Below, in pieces: positions 24,700-31,539 of a stretch of 33,805 nt of DNA; within the stretch, counting starts at the first letter, position 1, and every line of letters starts with the position of its first letter. Source of the stretch: Sneathiella sp. (GTDB taxonomy: Bacteria > Pseudomonadota > Alphaproteobacteria > Sneathiellales > Sneathiellaceae); NCBI RefSeq assembly GCF_002694385.1, contig NZ_NZMB01000005.1:469473-503277 (forward strand), given 5' to 3'. A model generated the notes under the pieces. It ran no database searches and was not told where the DNA came from. It was given only the letters and a program-made list of their open reading frames with translations. A program made the position numbers and the translations under genes.

Positions 24700-26697
24700 C
24701 TACGCCACCATCAGGCTTTTCGTCTTTGGCAGTGTGACCGTGACGGTGGTGCCGACACCGTAGCTGCTGTCGATCTGCAATGTCCCGTGATGGGCGGCGA
24801 CGAAGGATTTGACGATCGAAAGGCCAAGCCCGACTCCCTCATGGGTAATGTCGGAGGAGCTATGCCCCTTGACGAAAGGTTCGGTGACCAGCGGCAGCTG
24901 ATCCTTGCGGATGCCCTCGCCGGTGTCGGCAATGGTCACGACAATCCCGTCGTTGCGGCAGCGGGCGGTGACGGTGATCTTGTCGCCGGTACGGGAGAAT
25001 TTCACGGCATTGGTCAGCAGGTTCAGGAAAACCTGCTGCATGGCCGTCTTGTCGGCAATGATTTCCGGCAATTCCGGCGCCGTGATCAGCGCCACCATGA
25101 TGCCCTGGCTTTCGGCCCGGTAGCGGATCGCCTTGACGCAATCGGCAAGCAGATTTTGCAGGCGCAGCGGCTCGGGCTGCAACTCGCGCTTGCCAAGCTC
25201 GATGGCGGAAATATCCAGCACCTCATTGATCAGCGCCAGCAGATGCCGTCCGCTATGGTTGATATCCTTGGCGTATTCGATGTATTTCACATTGCCGACG
25301 GGGCCGAAATACTGCCCCATCAGGATATCGGAAAAGCCGATGATGGCGTTCAGCGGCGTGCGCAGCTCATGACTCATGGTGGCGAGGAATTTCGACTTCG
25401 CCTGGCTGGCTTCCTCCGCTTTCATGAGGGCCTGGCGCAGCGCCTCCTCGGTGCGCTTGTTGCTGCTGATATCGGTGAGGGTGCCGCCCACGGCGATCAC
25501 CTCGCCCTGATCGTCCATGATCGGGAACATTTGCACGAAGGTGGGGACCTTCTTGCCGTCCACGCGCGGGCTCAGATATTCCTGTTCCACCATGTGCCGG
25601 TGGGTCATGATCTGTCGTTGCTGCCTGTCCACCTCTGCCGCATAGCCGGGCGGAAAGACATCGGTGGAGGACAGGCCTTTGACATCCACCCCCTGGGCGT
25701 TGAACCACTCATGCCATTTGGAATTGGCATGCAGATAGCGGAATTTCGCATCCTTGATAACGATGGCGGAGGGGGAGTTTTCAATAAAGGTGCGCAGCAG
25801 CTTGTCGCTGACCATGACTTTAAGCTGCCGCACCATGGCGAGATGGACCAGCCAGGCGATGGCGATGGACAGCAGGATCAGGATCGTCAGAACCAGCTCG
25901 TCGATGAGTGAACTGTGCGCCGCGATGGTGGCCGGCGTGGGCATCAGGTTGATGGTCCATTCCCGATTGCCGACGCGGATATGCTCATGATAGAGCGTTT
26001 CATCGGCGGTCAGGCCGTCCTCGCTGGAGAACACCAGACGTTTATTATCCATGATCACCAGTTGATATCTTTCGAGCAGGCCATTCTGCAGGGCCGTGCG
26101 GACGAGGGGATCACTGCGAAACACGATATTGACGAAGCTGGTGATGCGGTCCAGGCGGACAACCGGCACATAGGCGACAAAACCGATGCCGCCCTGCGTC
26201 AGGGCGAAGGGCGGTGTGATCTGCATGCGCTTCAGCTTCTCGGCCTGCCGGAAGGTGGGGCCGACGAAGGAGTGATTGCGAACGTCGAGATTTTGCACCT
26301 GCTCATTGCCTTTGAGCGGCGAGACCCAGCGGATAACGCCCATGCTGTCGATCCAGTTGATGGCCTGAAAATCGGTGAACAGCCTGTGGATATAGGTGGT
26401 GTGGTTCAGGAAGTCCTGGCGGCTGGTGAATTGTCCGACGGCCAGCGAATGGCGGAGCTGCTCGCCGATGGTGAGGCGGGTGGCGATATGCCCCTCCAGC
26501 CGGGCGGCGAGATTGGCCAGATCGCTTTTGACCTTGGTTTCAAAATCGTTGTTCTGTGCCGTCGGCATAAATGCCCAGATGAGAACAACCAGCAGGATCA
26601 TGGACGCGCCAATGGCCGCCGGCACGAAAGTCGTGCGGCGTGGCAACATCCGGATATGGCGCTTCAGCGCCGTAAGCGCAGGGGCGTGTGAAACCAT
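24700..26697 (-). CDS. Hybrid-free sensor histidine kinase with CHASE and PAS domains
   Basis: This protein has 665 residues from the chosen start. The order is TM1 (~23-43), a periplasmic CHASE domain (residues ~60-230, with NWIDSMGVIRWVSPLKGN and GFVAYVPV), TM2 (~268-290), a PAS domain with FIENSPSAIVIKDAKFRYLHAN, HisKA with phospho-acceptor His443 in SHELRTPLNAIIGFSDIL, and HATPase_c with NLLTNAVKFS, DTGEGI and GVGLGLSIV. There is no receiver domain and no neighbouring response regulator, so it is an orphan kinase. The frame is open 34 codons further upstream through AT-rich, non-coding-looking DNA; ATG 26697 was preferred, but its ribosome site is poor and ATG 26649 is also possible. Confidence 0.9.
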   Translation of the reverse strand: MVSHAPALTALKRHIRMLPRRTTFVPAAIGASMILLVVLIWAFMPTAQNNDFETKVKSDLANLAARLEGHIATRLTIGEQLRHSLAVGQFTSRQDFLNHTTYIHRLFTDFQAINWIDSMGVIRWVSPLKGNEQVQNLDVRNHSFVGPTFRQAEKLKRMQITPPFALTQGGIGFVAYVPVVRLDRITSFVNIVFRSDPLVRTALQNGLLERYQLVIMDNKRLVFSSEDGLTADETLYHEHIRVGNREWTINLMPTPATIAAHSSLIDELVLTILILLSIAIAWLVHLAMVRQLKVMVSDKLLRTFIENSPSAIVIKDAKFRYLHANSKWHEWFNAQGVDVKGLSSTDVFPPGYAAEVDRQQRQIMTHRHMVEQEYLSPRVDGKKVPTFVQMFPIMDDQGEVIAVGGTLTDISSNKRTEEALRQALMKAEEASQAKSKFLATMSHELRTPLNAIIGFSDILMGQYFGPVGNVKYIEYAKDINHSGRHLLALINEVLDISAIELGKRELQPEPLRLQNLLADCVKAIRYRAESQGIMVALITAPELPEIIADKTAMQQVFLNLLTNAVKFSRTGDKITVTARCRNDGIVVTIADTGEGIRKDQLPLVTEPFVKGHSSSDITHEGVGLGLSIVKSFVAAHHGTLQIDSSYGVGTTVTVTLPKTKSLMVA

Positions 26698-26888
26698 AGC
26701 GGCAATTTTAGTAAACAAATATTTAAAAAACCCTAAACACGGGCGCGGGAATGACGAAGAATTTACCGGAAAACTGGCTATTTTCGGCAAAGCGCCCATA
26801 GATCATAAGGTTATCAGAGGAAGGGTGATAGTTTGGCGGGATTATCTGTATATTTATTCGTTATATTCGGGCGTCATGACCATTTTTC
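26698..26888. other. AT-rich intergenic DNA upstream of the histidine kinase
   Basis: This is a gene-free stretch between the histidine kinase start and the sRNA candidate promoter, rich in A/T with oligo-A and oligo-T tracts. It presumably contains the kinase promoter on the minus strand, which I could not place with confidence. Confidence 0.5.
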
Positions 26889-26917
26889 TTGACATTCCAT
26901 ACCTGTTTTGCTATTAT
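26889..26917 (+). promoter_or_regulatory. Near-consensus sigma70 promoter
   Basis: A perfect TTGACA (26889-26894) is separated by 17 nt from TATTAT (26912-26917) on the plus strand. This is the best-matching promoter I saw in the window. No protein gene lies downstream on this strand before a hairpin at 26974; see the ncRNA entry. Confidence 0.6.
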
Positions 26918-26923
26918 ATAAAT

Positions 26924-27005
26924 ATCTTCAATACAGTTCCAGATTTATATGAAAACGCAATAAATGGCGTGAAAAAGCCGCCCTGACGGATCAGGACGGC
27001 TTTCT
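26924..27005 (+). ncRNA. Candidate small RNA, about 80 nt
   Basis: A near-consensus sigma70 promoter would start transcription near 26924, and a 13-bp hairpin at 26974-27003 would end it, giving an RNA of about 80 nt. The transcript holds only a four-codon frame, ATGAAAACGCAATAA, and no credible gene. It is convergent with the small membrane-protein gene, and the hairpin is shared. The plus-strand T-tail after the hairpin is short (TTTCT), which weakens the termination argument. I recognise no known RNA family. Confidence 0.4.
26974..27003 (-). terminator. Terminator hairpin shared by the small membrane-protein gene and the sRNA candidate
   Basis: A 13-bp stem (AAAGCCGCCCTGA against TCAGGACGGCTTT, one imperfect pair) has a CGGA loop. 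On the minus strand it is followed by TTTTTC, fitting the gene ending at 27022; on the plus strand the tail is TTTCT. Confidence 0.75.
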
Positions 27006-27021
27006 GCGTCAGCGGGAAGGC

Positions 27022-27423
27022 TCAGGCGGTGCGGGGCGTGTTATGGCCGAGACGCCGGAGGCTGACGGCTTCAACGGCGGTGAGGAGGGCGACGGCGACC
27101 GCCAGCAGCTCGATCACCAGCATCCCTTCGAAGGTCAGGCGGTCCTGGAAAATGAACAGGACAAGACCGCTGCCGATCACCCAGGCGATGTTGGCGGCGA
27201 TGATGGCCTTGACGAACAGCGGATTGATCTTTTTCCGCGTTGCGACCAGGGCGACATCGGCGGCGAAGATCACCAGGCCCGCCCCGAGCACATAGAGGAT
27301 CCAGGGCGCGATGCCCGTCCAGAGGGCCAGCGAGGGCGCGAAGAGAAGCGCCACCGCTCCCGCGAGAAGTGAGGCACCGGCGTCGATCAGCAGGGTGCCG
27401 CGAAGTATGTTTGCATGTTCCAT
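27022..27423 (-). CDS. Small four-helix integral membrane protein
   Basis: This 133-residue protein has four hydrophobic segments: LLIDAGASLLAGAVALLFAP, WILYVLGAGLVIFAADVALVA, AIIAANIAWVIGSGLVLFIF and MLVIELLAVAVALLTAVEAV. A short basic loop (ATRKKINP) separates helices 2 and 3. It has no charged residues of an obvious transporter active site, and I recognise no named family. I chose ATG 27423 because AAGGAG lies 8 nt upstream; the frame is open further. It is divergently transcribed from an XRE/MmyB-type regulator across a perfect palindrome, so it is probably that regulator's target. Confidence 0.75.
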   Translation of the reverse strand: MEHANILRGTLLIDAGASLLAGAVALLFAPSLALWTGIAPWILYVLGAGLVIFAADVALVATRKKINPLFVKAIIAANIAWVIGSGLVLFIFQDRLTFEGMLVIELLAVAVALLTAVEAVSLRRLGHNTPRTA

Positions 27424-27501
27424 ATCGTCATCTCCTTTGCAAATGTCTGCGCCGTCACGGGCGCCTGACATGCAGAATGAGGCGGGCAGGTTATCTTCTC
27501 A

Positions 27502-27518
27502 ATTACCTTCAAGGTAAT
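27502..27518. promoter_or_regulatory. Perfect 17-bp palindrome, probable operator
   Basis: ATTACCTTCAAGGTAAT is an 8-1-8 perfect inverted repeat lying between the divergent membrane-protein and regulator genes, 78 and 58 bp from their starts. On the plus strand a possible promoter (TTATCT at 27491, TAATGT at 27515) overlaps it. This is the expected place for autoregulation by the adjacent DNA-binding protein. Confidence 0.65.
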
Positions 27519-27576
27519 GTTCGCCGGTCTTTTTTCGCGCTATTGTATCGGCATGATCAGAGAAGGAGGCGAGAAG

Positions 27577-28443
27577 ATGACAGGGTCAGCCATGCAAACA
27601 CCGGTGTCCGGGCTGGGTCAGCTCCTCCGGCACTGGCGGCAGGTGAGGGGCATGAGCCAGCTCGATCTCGCCCTGGAGGCGGAGAGTTCGGCGCGGCACC
27701 TCAGCTTTATTGAGACCGGCCGCGCGCAGGCGAGCCGGGACATGGTGCTGCGGCTGGCGGAGGCGATGGAGCTGCCCTTGCGCGAGCGCAACCGGCTGCT
27801 CAATGCGGCCGGCTATGCGCCCGCCTATGCGGCGCGCACGTTGGGCGATGCGCAGTTTGACAAGGTGCGCGCGGCGCTCGATTTCATGCTGCGCCAGCAG
27901 GAGCCCTATCCGGCGATCGTCATGAACCGCGTCTTTGACGTGCTGATGATCAATCAGGCGGGGGCGAATATGCTGGCGATGCTGGGGCTCGCCCCCGGCG
28001 GGCCGGGCAAGGCCGCGGACGGCGCGCCGTCGCAATCGCGGGAGGGGCCGCCCAATATTCTCCGCCTGATGCTGCATCCGGCGGGGCTGCGGCCTGTGCT
28101 GAAGGATTGGGAGCGGGCGGCCGCGCATATGGTGGAGCGGGCGCACCGGCAGTTGACCGGCGCGGCGGCGGAGGATCCGCTGCGTCGCCTGCTTGATGAG
28201 GTGCTGGCCTATCCGGGGGTGCCGGAAAGTTTCACCCATCAGAATCCGTCCCTCGATGCGCTGCCGGTTCTGCCGCTGGAATTCGAGATTGAGGGCATGA
28301 CGCTGTCCTGGATCACCACCGTGGCGAGCTTCGGCACGCCGCAGGATATCACGGCGGAGGAAATTATGGTGGAAAGCTTTTTCCCCGCCAATGACGCAAC
28401 TGAAACCGCGATCCGCGCCCTGATGACAGAGGAGGAGACATAG
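27577..28443 (+). CDS. XRE-family regulator with MmyB-like ligand-binding domain
   Basis: This 288-residue transcription factor has an N-terminal helix-turn-helix (residues ~12-67: LGQLLRHWRQVRGMSQLDLALEAESSARHLSFIETGRAQASRDM). The C-terminal domain of ~180 residues is of the MmyB-like type (PYPAIVMNRVFDVLMINQAGANMLAML, and PLEFEIEGMTLSWITTVASFGTPQDITAEEIMVESFFPAN). Members usually repress a divergently transcribed neighbour and respond to a small, often fatty-acid-like or xenobiotic, ligand. ATG 27577 is preferred because AGAAGGAGG lies nine bases before it; ATG 27553 and TTG 27517 are in frame upstream. Confidence 0.9.
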   Translation: MTGSAMQTPVSGLGQLLRHWRQVRGMSQLDLALEAESSARHLSFIETGRAQASRDMVLRLAEAMELPLRERNRLLNAAGYAPAYAARTLGDAQFDKVRAALDFMLRQQEPYPAIVMNRVFDVLMINQAGANMLAMLGLAPGGPGKAADGAPSQSREGPPNILRLMLHPAGLRPVLKDWERAAAHMVERAHRQLTGAAAEDPLRRLLDEVLAYPGVPESFTHQNPSLDALPVLPLEFEIEGMTLSWITTVASFGTPQDITAEEIMVESFFPANDATETAIRALMTEEET

Positions 28444-28673
28444 AAGAACAGGACAGGCGGCGCCAGGTTTCATAGATAATCTACTCCTGCGAAAGGAGGC
28501 AGAGCGGGGCAGGATATGTAGCTCAAGGAACCGGTTTTATTTCTTAAAAAATAATTTTAACTTATTGTAATTAAATAAAGAATGTTAATTTTGACGGGCG
28601 GGTTTCGCGGCCGTTTTGTTTCGGAAAAGAGTATATTATTTATGGGTGGATGGATTTGCAAAAGGCAGGATCA
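28444..28673. other. Gene-free region after the XRE regulator
   Basis: The first part is GC-rich with a small CTCCT/AGGAG hairpin near 28483-28497. The centre (about 28540-28585) is strongly AT-rich, then GC returns. I see no credible gene. An 8-bp inverted repeat GCAGGATC/GATCCTGC with a 31-nt loop begins at 28665. Confidence 0.5.
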
Positions 28674-28882
28674 ATGCCTCATGATCCCCCCACAAACCAC
28701 CACGATCCTGCGGTTTTACGCAGAGTGGGACGCGTCCCTCCGATTGGCATCAACAGGCCTATGAGGCGGCGGGCGCATATCTTGATCCGCTGAACCATCT
28801 GATGGTTGAGGGCCGGAAAGCGCGGCTCCGCCAGACCAGCCCGAGGAAACCGAGACGTCTTGTTCTGACGCCCGGATATTGA
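28674..28882 (+). pseudogene. Possible frameshifted gene remnant
   Basis: A 39-codon frame from ATG 28674 (MPHDPPTNHHDPAVLRRVGR) stops at 28793. From about 28745 to 28882 a different plus frame reads SDWHQQAYEAAGAYLDPLNH and onward with protein-like composition, but it has no start codon and is closed just upstream by TGA. One base of shift near 28745 would join them into a 69-residue protein ending LVLTPGY. This is a weak, composition-based call; I recognise no homologue. Confidence 0.2.
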
Positions 28883-28982
28883 GGGGCCGTCCTTCGGCCG
28901 GAAGGCGATCCCCGTCATGCCACGCCATATCAGCCGCCGGATAATGGCGGCAGGCCCCCGGGTTTAAGGCCCGGACAGAGGC

Positions 28983-29009
28983 GGCACTGACGGCACTGAC
29001 GGCACGGAC
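28983..29009. repeat. Three tandem 9-bp units
   Basis: GGCACTGAC occurs twice in tandem, followed by GGCACGGAC. It lies in GC-rich gene-free DNA between the possible remnant and rpsU that holds several short inverted repeats and no convincing gene on either strand. Confidence 0.75.
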
Positions 29010-29135
29010 GGCCGGGAGATGGTGAAAAGCAACAGGCCGCGCCGCAGCGGGCGTCTGTTTTCGTCCATACGGCGCGGGCGTCATTGCAAGTGGGACATTG
29101 CAAATGGACCCACTCAAAACGCCGCCACAAACGGC

Positions 29136-29169
29136 AAAAGCCGCAAACCGGAGGCCCGGCGCGGCTTTT
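29136..29169 (-). terminator. Probable terminator downstream of rpsU
   Basis: AAAAGCCGC (29136-29144) pairs with GCGGCTTTT (29161-29169) around a GC-rich 16-nt loop. It lies about 50 nt beyond the rpsU stop and has T-rich ends on both strands, so it may work in both directions. Confidence 0.6.
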
Positions 29170-29220
29170 TGAATTCTGTGGGGGTCCGGCGCGGGGTAAA
29201 CGCAGGCCGGAGCGACGGCC

Positions 29221-29421
29221 TCAGCCTTCGCGCTGCATCCGCTTGCGGGCGAGCTTGCGGGCCCGACGAATGGCTTCCGCCTTCTGGCGGGCGCGCTTTT
29301 CGGACGGCTTTTCATAAGCACCGCGGAGTTTCAGTTCACGAAAGATGCCTTCGCGCTGCATCTTTTTCTTCAGCGCCCGAAGCGCCTGGTCAACGTTATT
29401 GTCACGTACAGAGACTTGCAC
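29221..29421 (-). CDS. rpsU: 30S ribosomal protein S21
   Basis: This 66-residue basic protein begins [20 protein letters not shown] and continues with [22 protein letters not shown], the standard bS21 sequence, ending in an Arg-rich helix. It binds near the 3' end of 16S rRNA in the small subunit. The start codon is GTG (29419-29421) and AGGAG lies about 11 nt upstream, a rather loose ribosome site for an abundant protein. The gene diverges from def. Confidence 0.96.
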   Translation of the reverse strand: MQVSVRDNNVDQALRALKKKMQREGIFRELKLRGAYEKPSEKRARQKAEAIRRARKLARKRMQREG

Positions 29422-29582
29422 AGTTAATCGTGCTCCTATCTATTCCTAAAGTTGGTCCGAGGACGGATGGCTGCGGATGTAACATGCCTCCCCCCTCTTC
29501 ACAAGGGGGAAACCGCATTTTAAGGTGAATTCCCTAAAGAAAAGAATACATAACATAAAAGACGGAAAAAGGAAAGGGCGAC

Positions 29583-30158
29583 ATGGCGGCGAAAGAGATA
29601 CTGAAAATGGGGCACCCGCTGCTGCGGCAGGTGGCGGCGGAGATTGCGCCGCCCTTTGACGATGCCCTCCATCAGCTGGTCGAGGACATGCGCGCGAGCC
29701 TGGAGGCGGTCGGCGGGGTGGGTCTTGCCGCGCCGCAGATCGGCGTCTCAAAATCCCTCGTCATTTTCGAGGTGCCGGAGGACCGGGTCAGGATGGAAGA
29801 GGGGGAGACGGCCACCGGCGTGCCCTCCACCGTGCTGATCAACCCGAAAATCACCCCGCTTTCCGAGGAGATGGAGCTCGGCTGGGAGGGCTGCCTCTCG
29901 GTGCCGGGCCTGCGCGGCCTTGTCCCGCGCCATACCCATATCCGCTATGAGGGGCTCGGCCTCGACGGCAAGCCGGTCTCCATCGAGGCGCGCGGATTTC
30001 ACGCCCGCGTCGTGCAGCATGAGTGCGACCATCTGTTCGGCATCCTCTATCCGGAGCGGATGACGGACATGCGCTACCTGATGTTCGAGAGCGAGGTGCC
30101 GCGCTTCATGGCCGATTTGCGCGCGAAGGCCGCGGCAAAAGAAGCGGACGCCTCCTGA
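29583..30158 (+). CDS. def: Peptide deformylase
   Basis: This 191-residue metalloenzyme removes the formyl group from nascent protein N-termini. All three motifs are visible: GVGLAAPQIG (residues 45-54), EGCLSVPG (102-109, metal ligand Cys104) and QHECDHLFG (His146, catalytic Glu147, His150), where Cys148 replaces the more common Tyr/Leu. An insertion around residues 62-80 (EVPEDRVRMEEGETATGVPS) is longer than in E. coli Def. It has an AAGG-rich ribosome site. It is not next to fmt, so it may be an additional deformylase copy. Confidence 0.95.
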   Translation: MAAKEILKMGHPLLRQVAAEIAPPFDDALHQLVEDMRASLEAVGGVGLAAPQIGVSKSLVIFEVPEDRVRMEEGETATGVPSTVLINPKITPLSEEMELGWEGCLSVPGLRGLVPRHTHIRYEGLGLDGKPVSIEARGFHARVVQHECDHLFGILYPERMTDMRYLMFESEVPRFMADLRAKAAAKEADAS

Positions 30159-30339
30159 ACCCTTCCGGAGGCTCAGATCCTTCTCTGCGATTCTGAACCC
30201 TCCTGGAGGTGGCAAATCTTTCTTCGCTCCTGACGCTCCCTGCGGTCATGAAGCTTCCTTGCGGTCCCGAACCTTCCCGAAGTCCTGAGCGCTTCCCGAT
30301 ATTCCGAGCCTTGCTTGTGATCCCGAACCTTCCCCGAGG
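30153..30339. repeat. Degenerate ~19-bp tandem repeat, about 10 units
   Basis: Ten consecutive units of 18 or 19 bp can be laid out starting at 30153, 30172, 30191, 30210, 30228, 30246, 30265, 30283, 30302 and 30321, with approximate consensus TCCTGAACCTTCCCTGAGG. The second and fourth units are the most divergent. The first unit includes the def stop codon. There are no spacers, so it is not CRISPR, and a period of 18-19 that shifts frame argues against a coding repeat. Confidence 0.7.
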
Positions 30340-30869
30340 CCGGTTTCCCCCGTAGGAAGAGGCTCGCGTTCCCGCCCGTATGAGTGAGGGCCGAGAGCAC
30401 GAGGAGGCCAAGCATTATCGTCGGCTGCCTTTTCCCCGAGTCATCAGGAGTCCCGCGCCGGGGTGAGCCGTTTCCCTCGCAAGCAGGTTTTTTCCCGCAA
30501 TGGCGATATTGCGCCTGCGAAATTCGTCGCGGAAACGCTCCGCCGCGTGGCCCGTCGCTATGTGATTTATCGCGATATTTTCCTGTTTTCTCCCTCAGAA
30601 TTGCGCGTCCGGGCGCTCTGTCCCGGTCACTTTTGTTCACCCTTCCTTCACGGTTGCGTGTGGTCGCCGTTCCTACATAAGGTGAAATGAATGTATCTGA
30701 AATTACCAGCCCCTGCAAGCAAAATGTTCTTATTTTGTTCTTTTCTTTTGCGCGCGGATGTGCCATAATCCCTCTGGTCATCGGGCGGCGTGTTCATTAT
30801 ATCTGGAAGGAGGTGGCCGGGGCGTGATTGTGCGCCGCGGTAGAAAGACAGGTTTTTTGGGGTGTCATC
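30340..30869. other. Gene-free region between the 19-bp array and the COQ9 gene
   Basis: About 530 bp with no credible gene on either strand. The first 20-40 bases may be further decayed repeat units. The rest is moderately GC-rich with C/T-rich stretches, becoming more AT-rich near 30690-30760, where the promoter for the COQ9-family gene is expected. No clear promoter hexamer pair was found. Confidence 0.5.
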
Positions 30870-31532
30870 ATGGCGGAACAATCCGAAAGCGAGAGGAACA
30901 GACGGCTTCTGGACGCGGTGCTGCCGCATGTGCTGTTTGACGGCTGGAGCCGGGCGGCGATGAAGGGCGCGGCCGCCGATCTCGGGGTCGATATCTCGGT
31001 GTTTGATCTCGCCTTTCCGGACGGCGCGACGGATATGATCCGCCTGTTTGTCGAGACCGCCGATGACGAGATGGAGGCGGAGCTGCAAAAGCGCGATGTG
31101 CTCAGCCTCAAGATCCGCGATCGCATCACCCTCGCGATCCGCCTCCGGCTGGAGCTTTACGCCCCGCATAAGGAGGCGGTGCGCCGCGCCGTCAACATCC
31201 TGGCGCTGCCGCAGAATATGGCGCTCGGCACGAAGCTGACGGCCAATACGGTGAGCCGCATGTGGTGGGCGAGCGGCGATATGTCGAGCGATATCAACTG
31301 GTACACGAAGCGCCTGACCCTCGCGGCCGTTTATGGCGCAACGCTGCTCTACTGGCTCGCCGACAAGTCGGACGGGCATGAAAAGACATGGGAATTTCTG
31401 GATCGCCGCATTGAAAATGTGATGCAGTTTGAAACCGCCAAATTCAAGGCCCGCCAGAAACTGAAGGAAAAACCCGACCTCTCCCATATCCCCAGCCCCC
31501 GGCGATTCTGGCGGAATTTGACGGAAAGGTGA
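30870..31532 (+). CDS. COQ9 family protein (ubiquinone biosynthesis)
   Basis: This 220-residue protein resembles eukaryotic COQ9, a lipid-binding protein of TetR-like fold that assists COQ7 in ubiquinone synthesis. Recognisable parts are the helical N-terminus LLDAVLPHVLFDGWSRAAMKGAAADLGVD, DRITLAIRLRLELYAPHKEAVRRAVNILALPQN and the conserved WASGDMSSDINWYTKRLTLAAVYGATLLYW. ATG 30870 was preferred to the upstream non-ATG start at 30828, although its ribosome site (GGGGTG) is modest. Alphaproteobacteria often carry this gene close to rpsU; here def and a repeat array lie between them. Confidence 0.9.
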   Translation: MAEQSESERNRRLLDAVLPHVLFDGWSRAAMKGAAADLGVDISVFDLAFPDGATDMIRLFVETADDEMEAELQKRDVLSLKIRDRITLAIRLRLELYAPHKEAVRRAVNILALPQNMALGTKLTANTVSRMWWASGDMSSDINWYTKRLTLAAVYGATLLYWLADKSDGHEKTWEFLDRRIENVMQFETAKFKARQKLKEKPDLSHIPSPRRFWRNLTER

Positions 31533-31539
31533 GGGGGAT

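Noticed and set aside
26396-26986. A 196-codon plus frame antisense to the kinase N-terminus and running into the sRNA candidate
   Set aside because: Most of it is a shadow of the kinase gene, and its end coincides with the terminator hairpin.
28930-29130. A minus-strand Cys-rich frame (C-x2-C and RQCRQCRLC patterns)
   Set aside because: The apparent cysteine repeats come from the 9-bp tandem DNA repeat, and there is no ribosome site or homologue-like pattern.
30153-30339. CRISPR array
   Set aside because: Units follow each other directly with no unique spacers, the units are degenerate, and no cas gene is present.
30173-30781. A 202-codon minus frame through the repeat array
   Set aside because: Its composition is Arg/Gly/Ser-rich and irregular, the 18-19 bp period shifts the frame, and no motif or ribosome site is seen.
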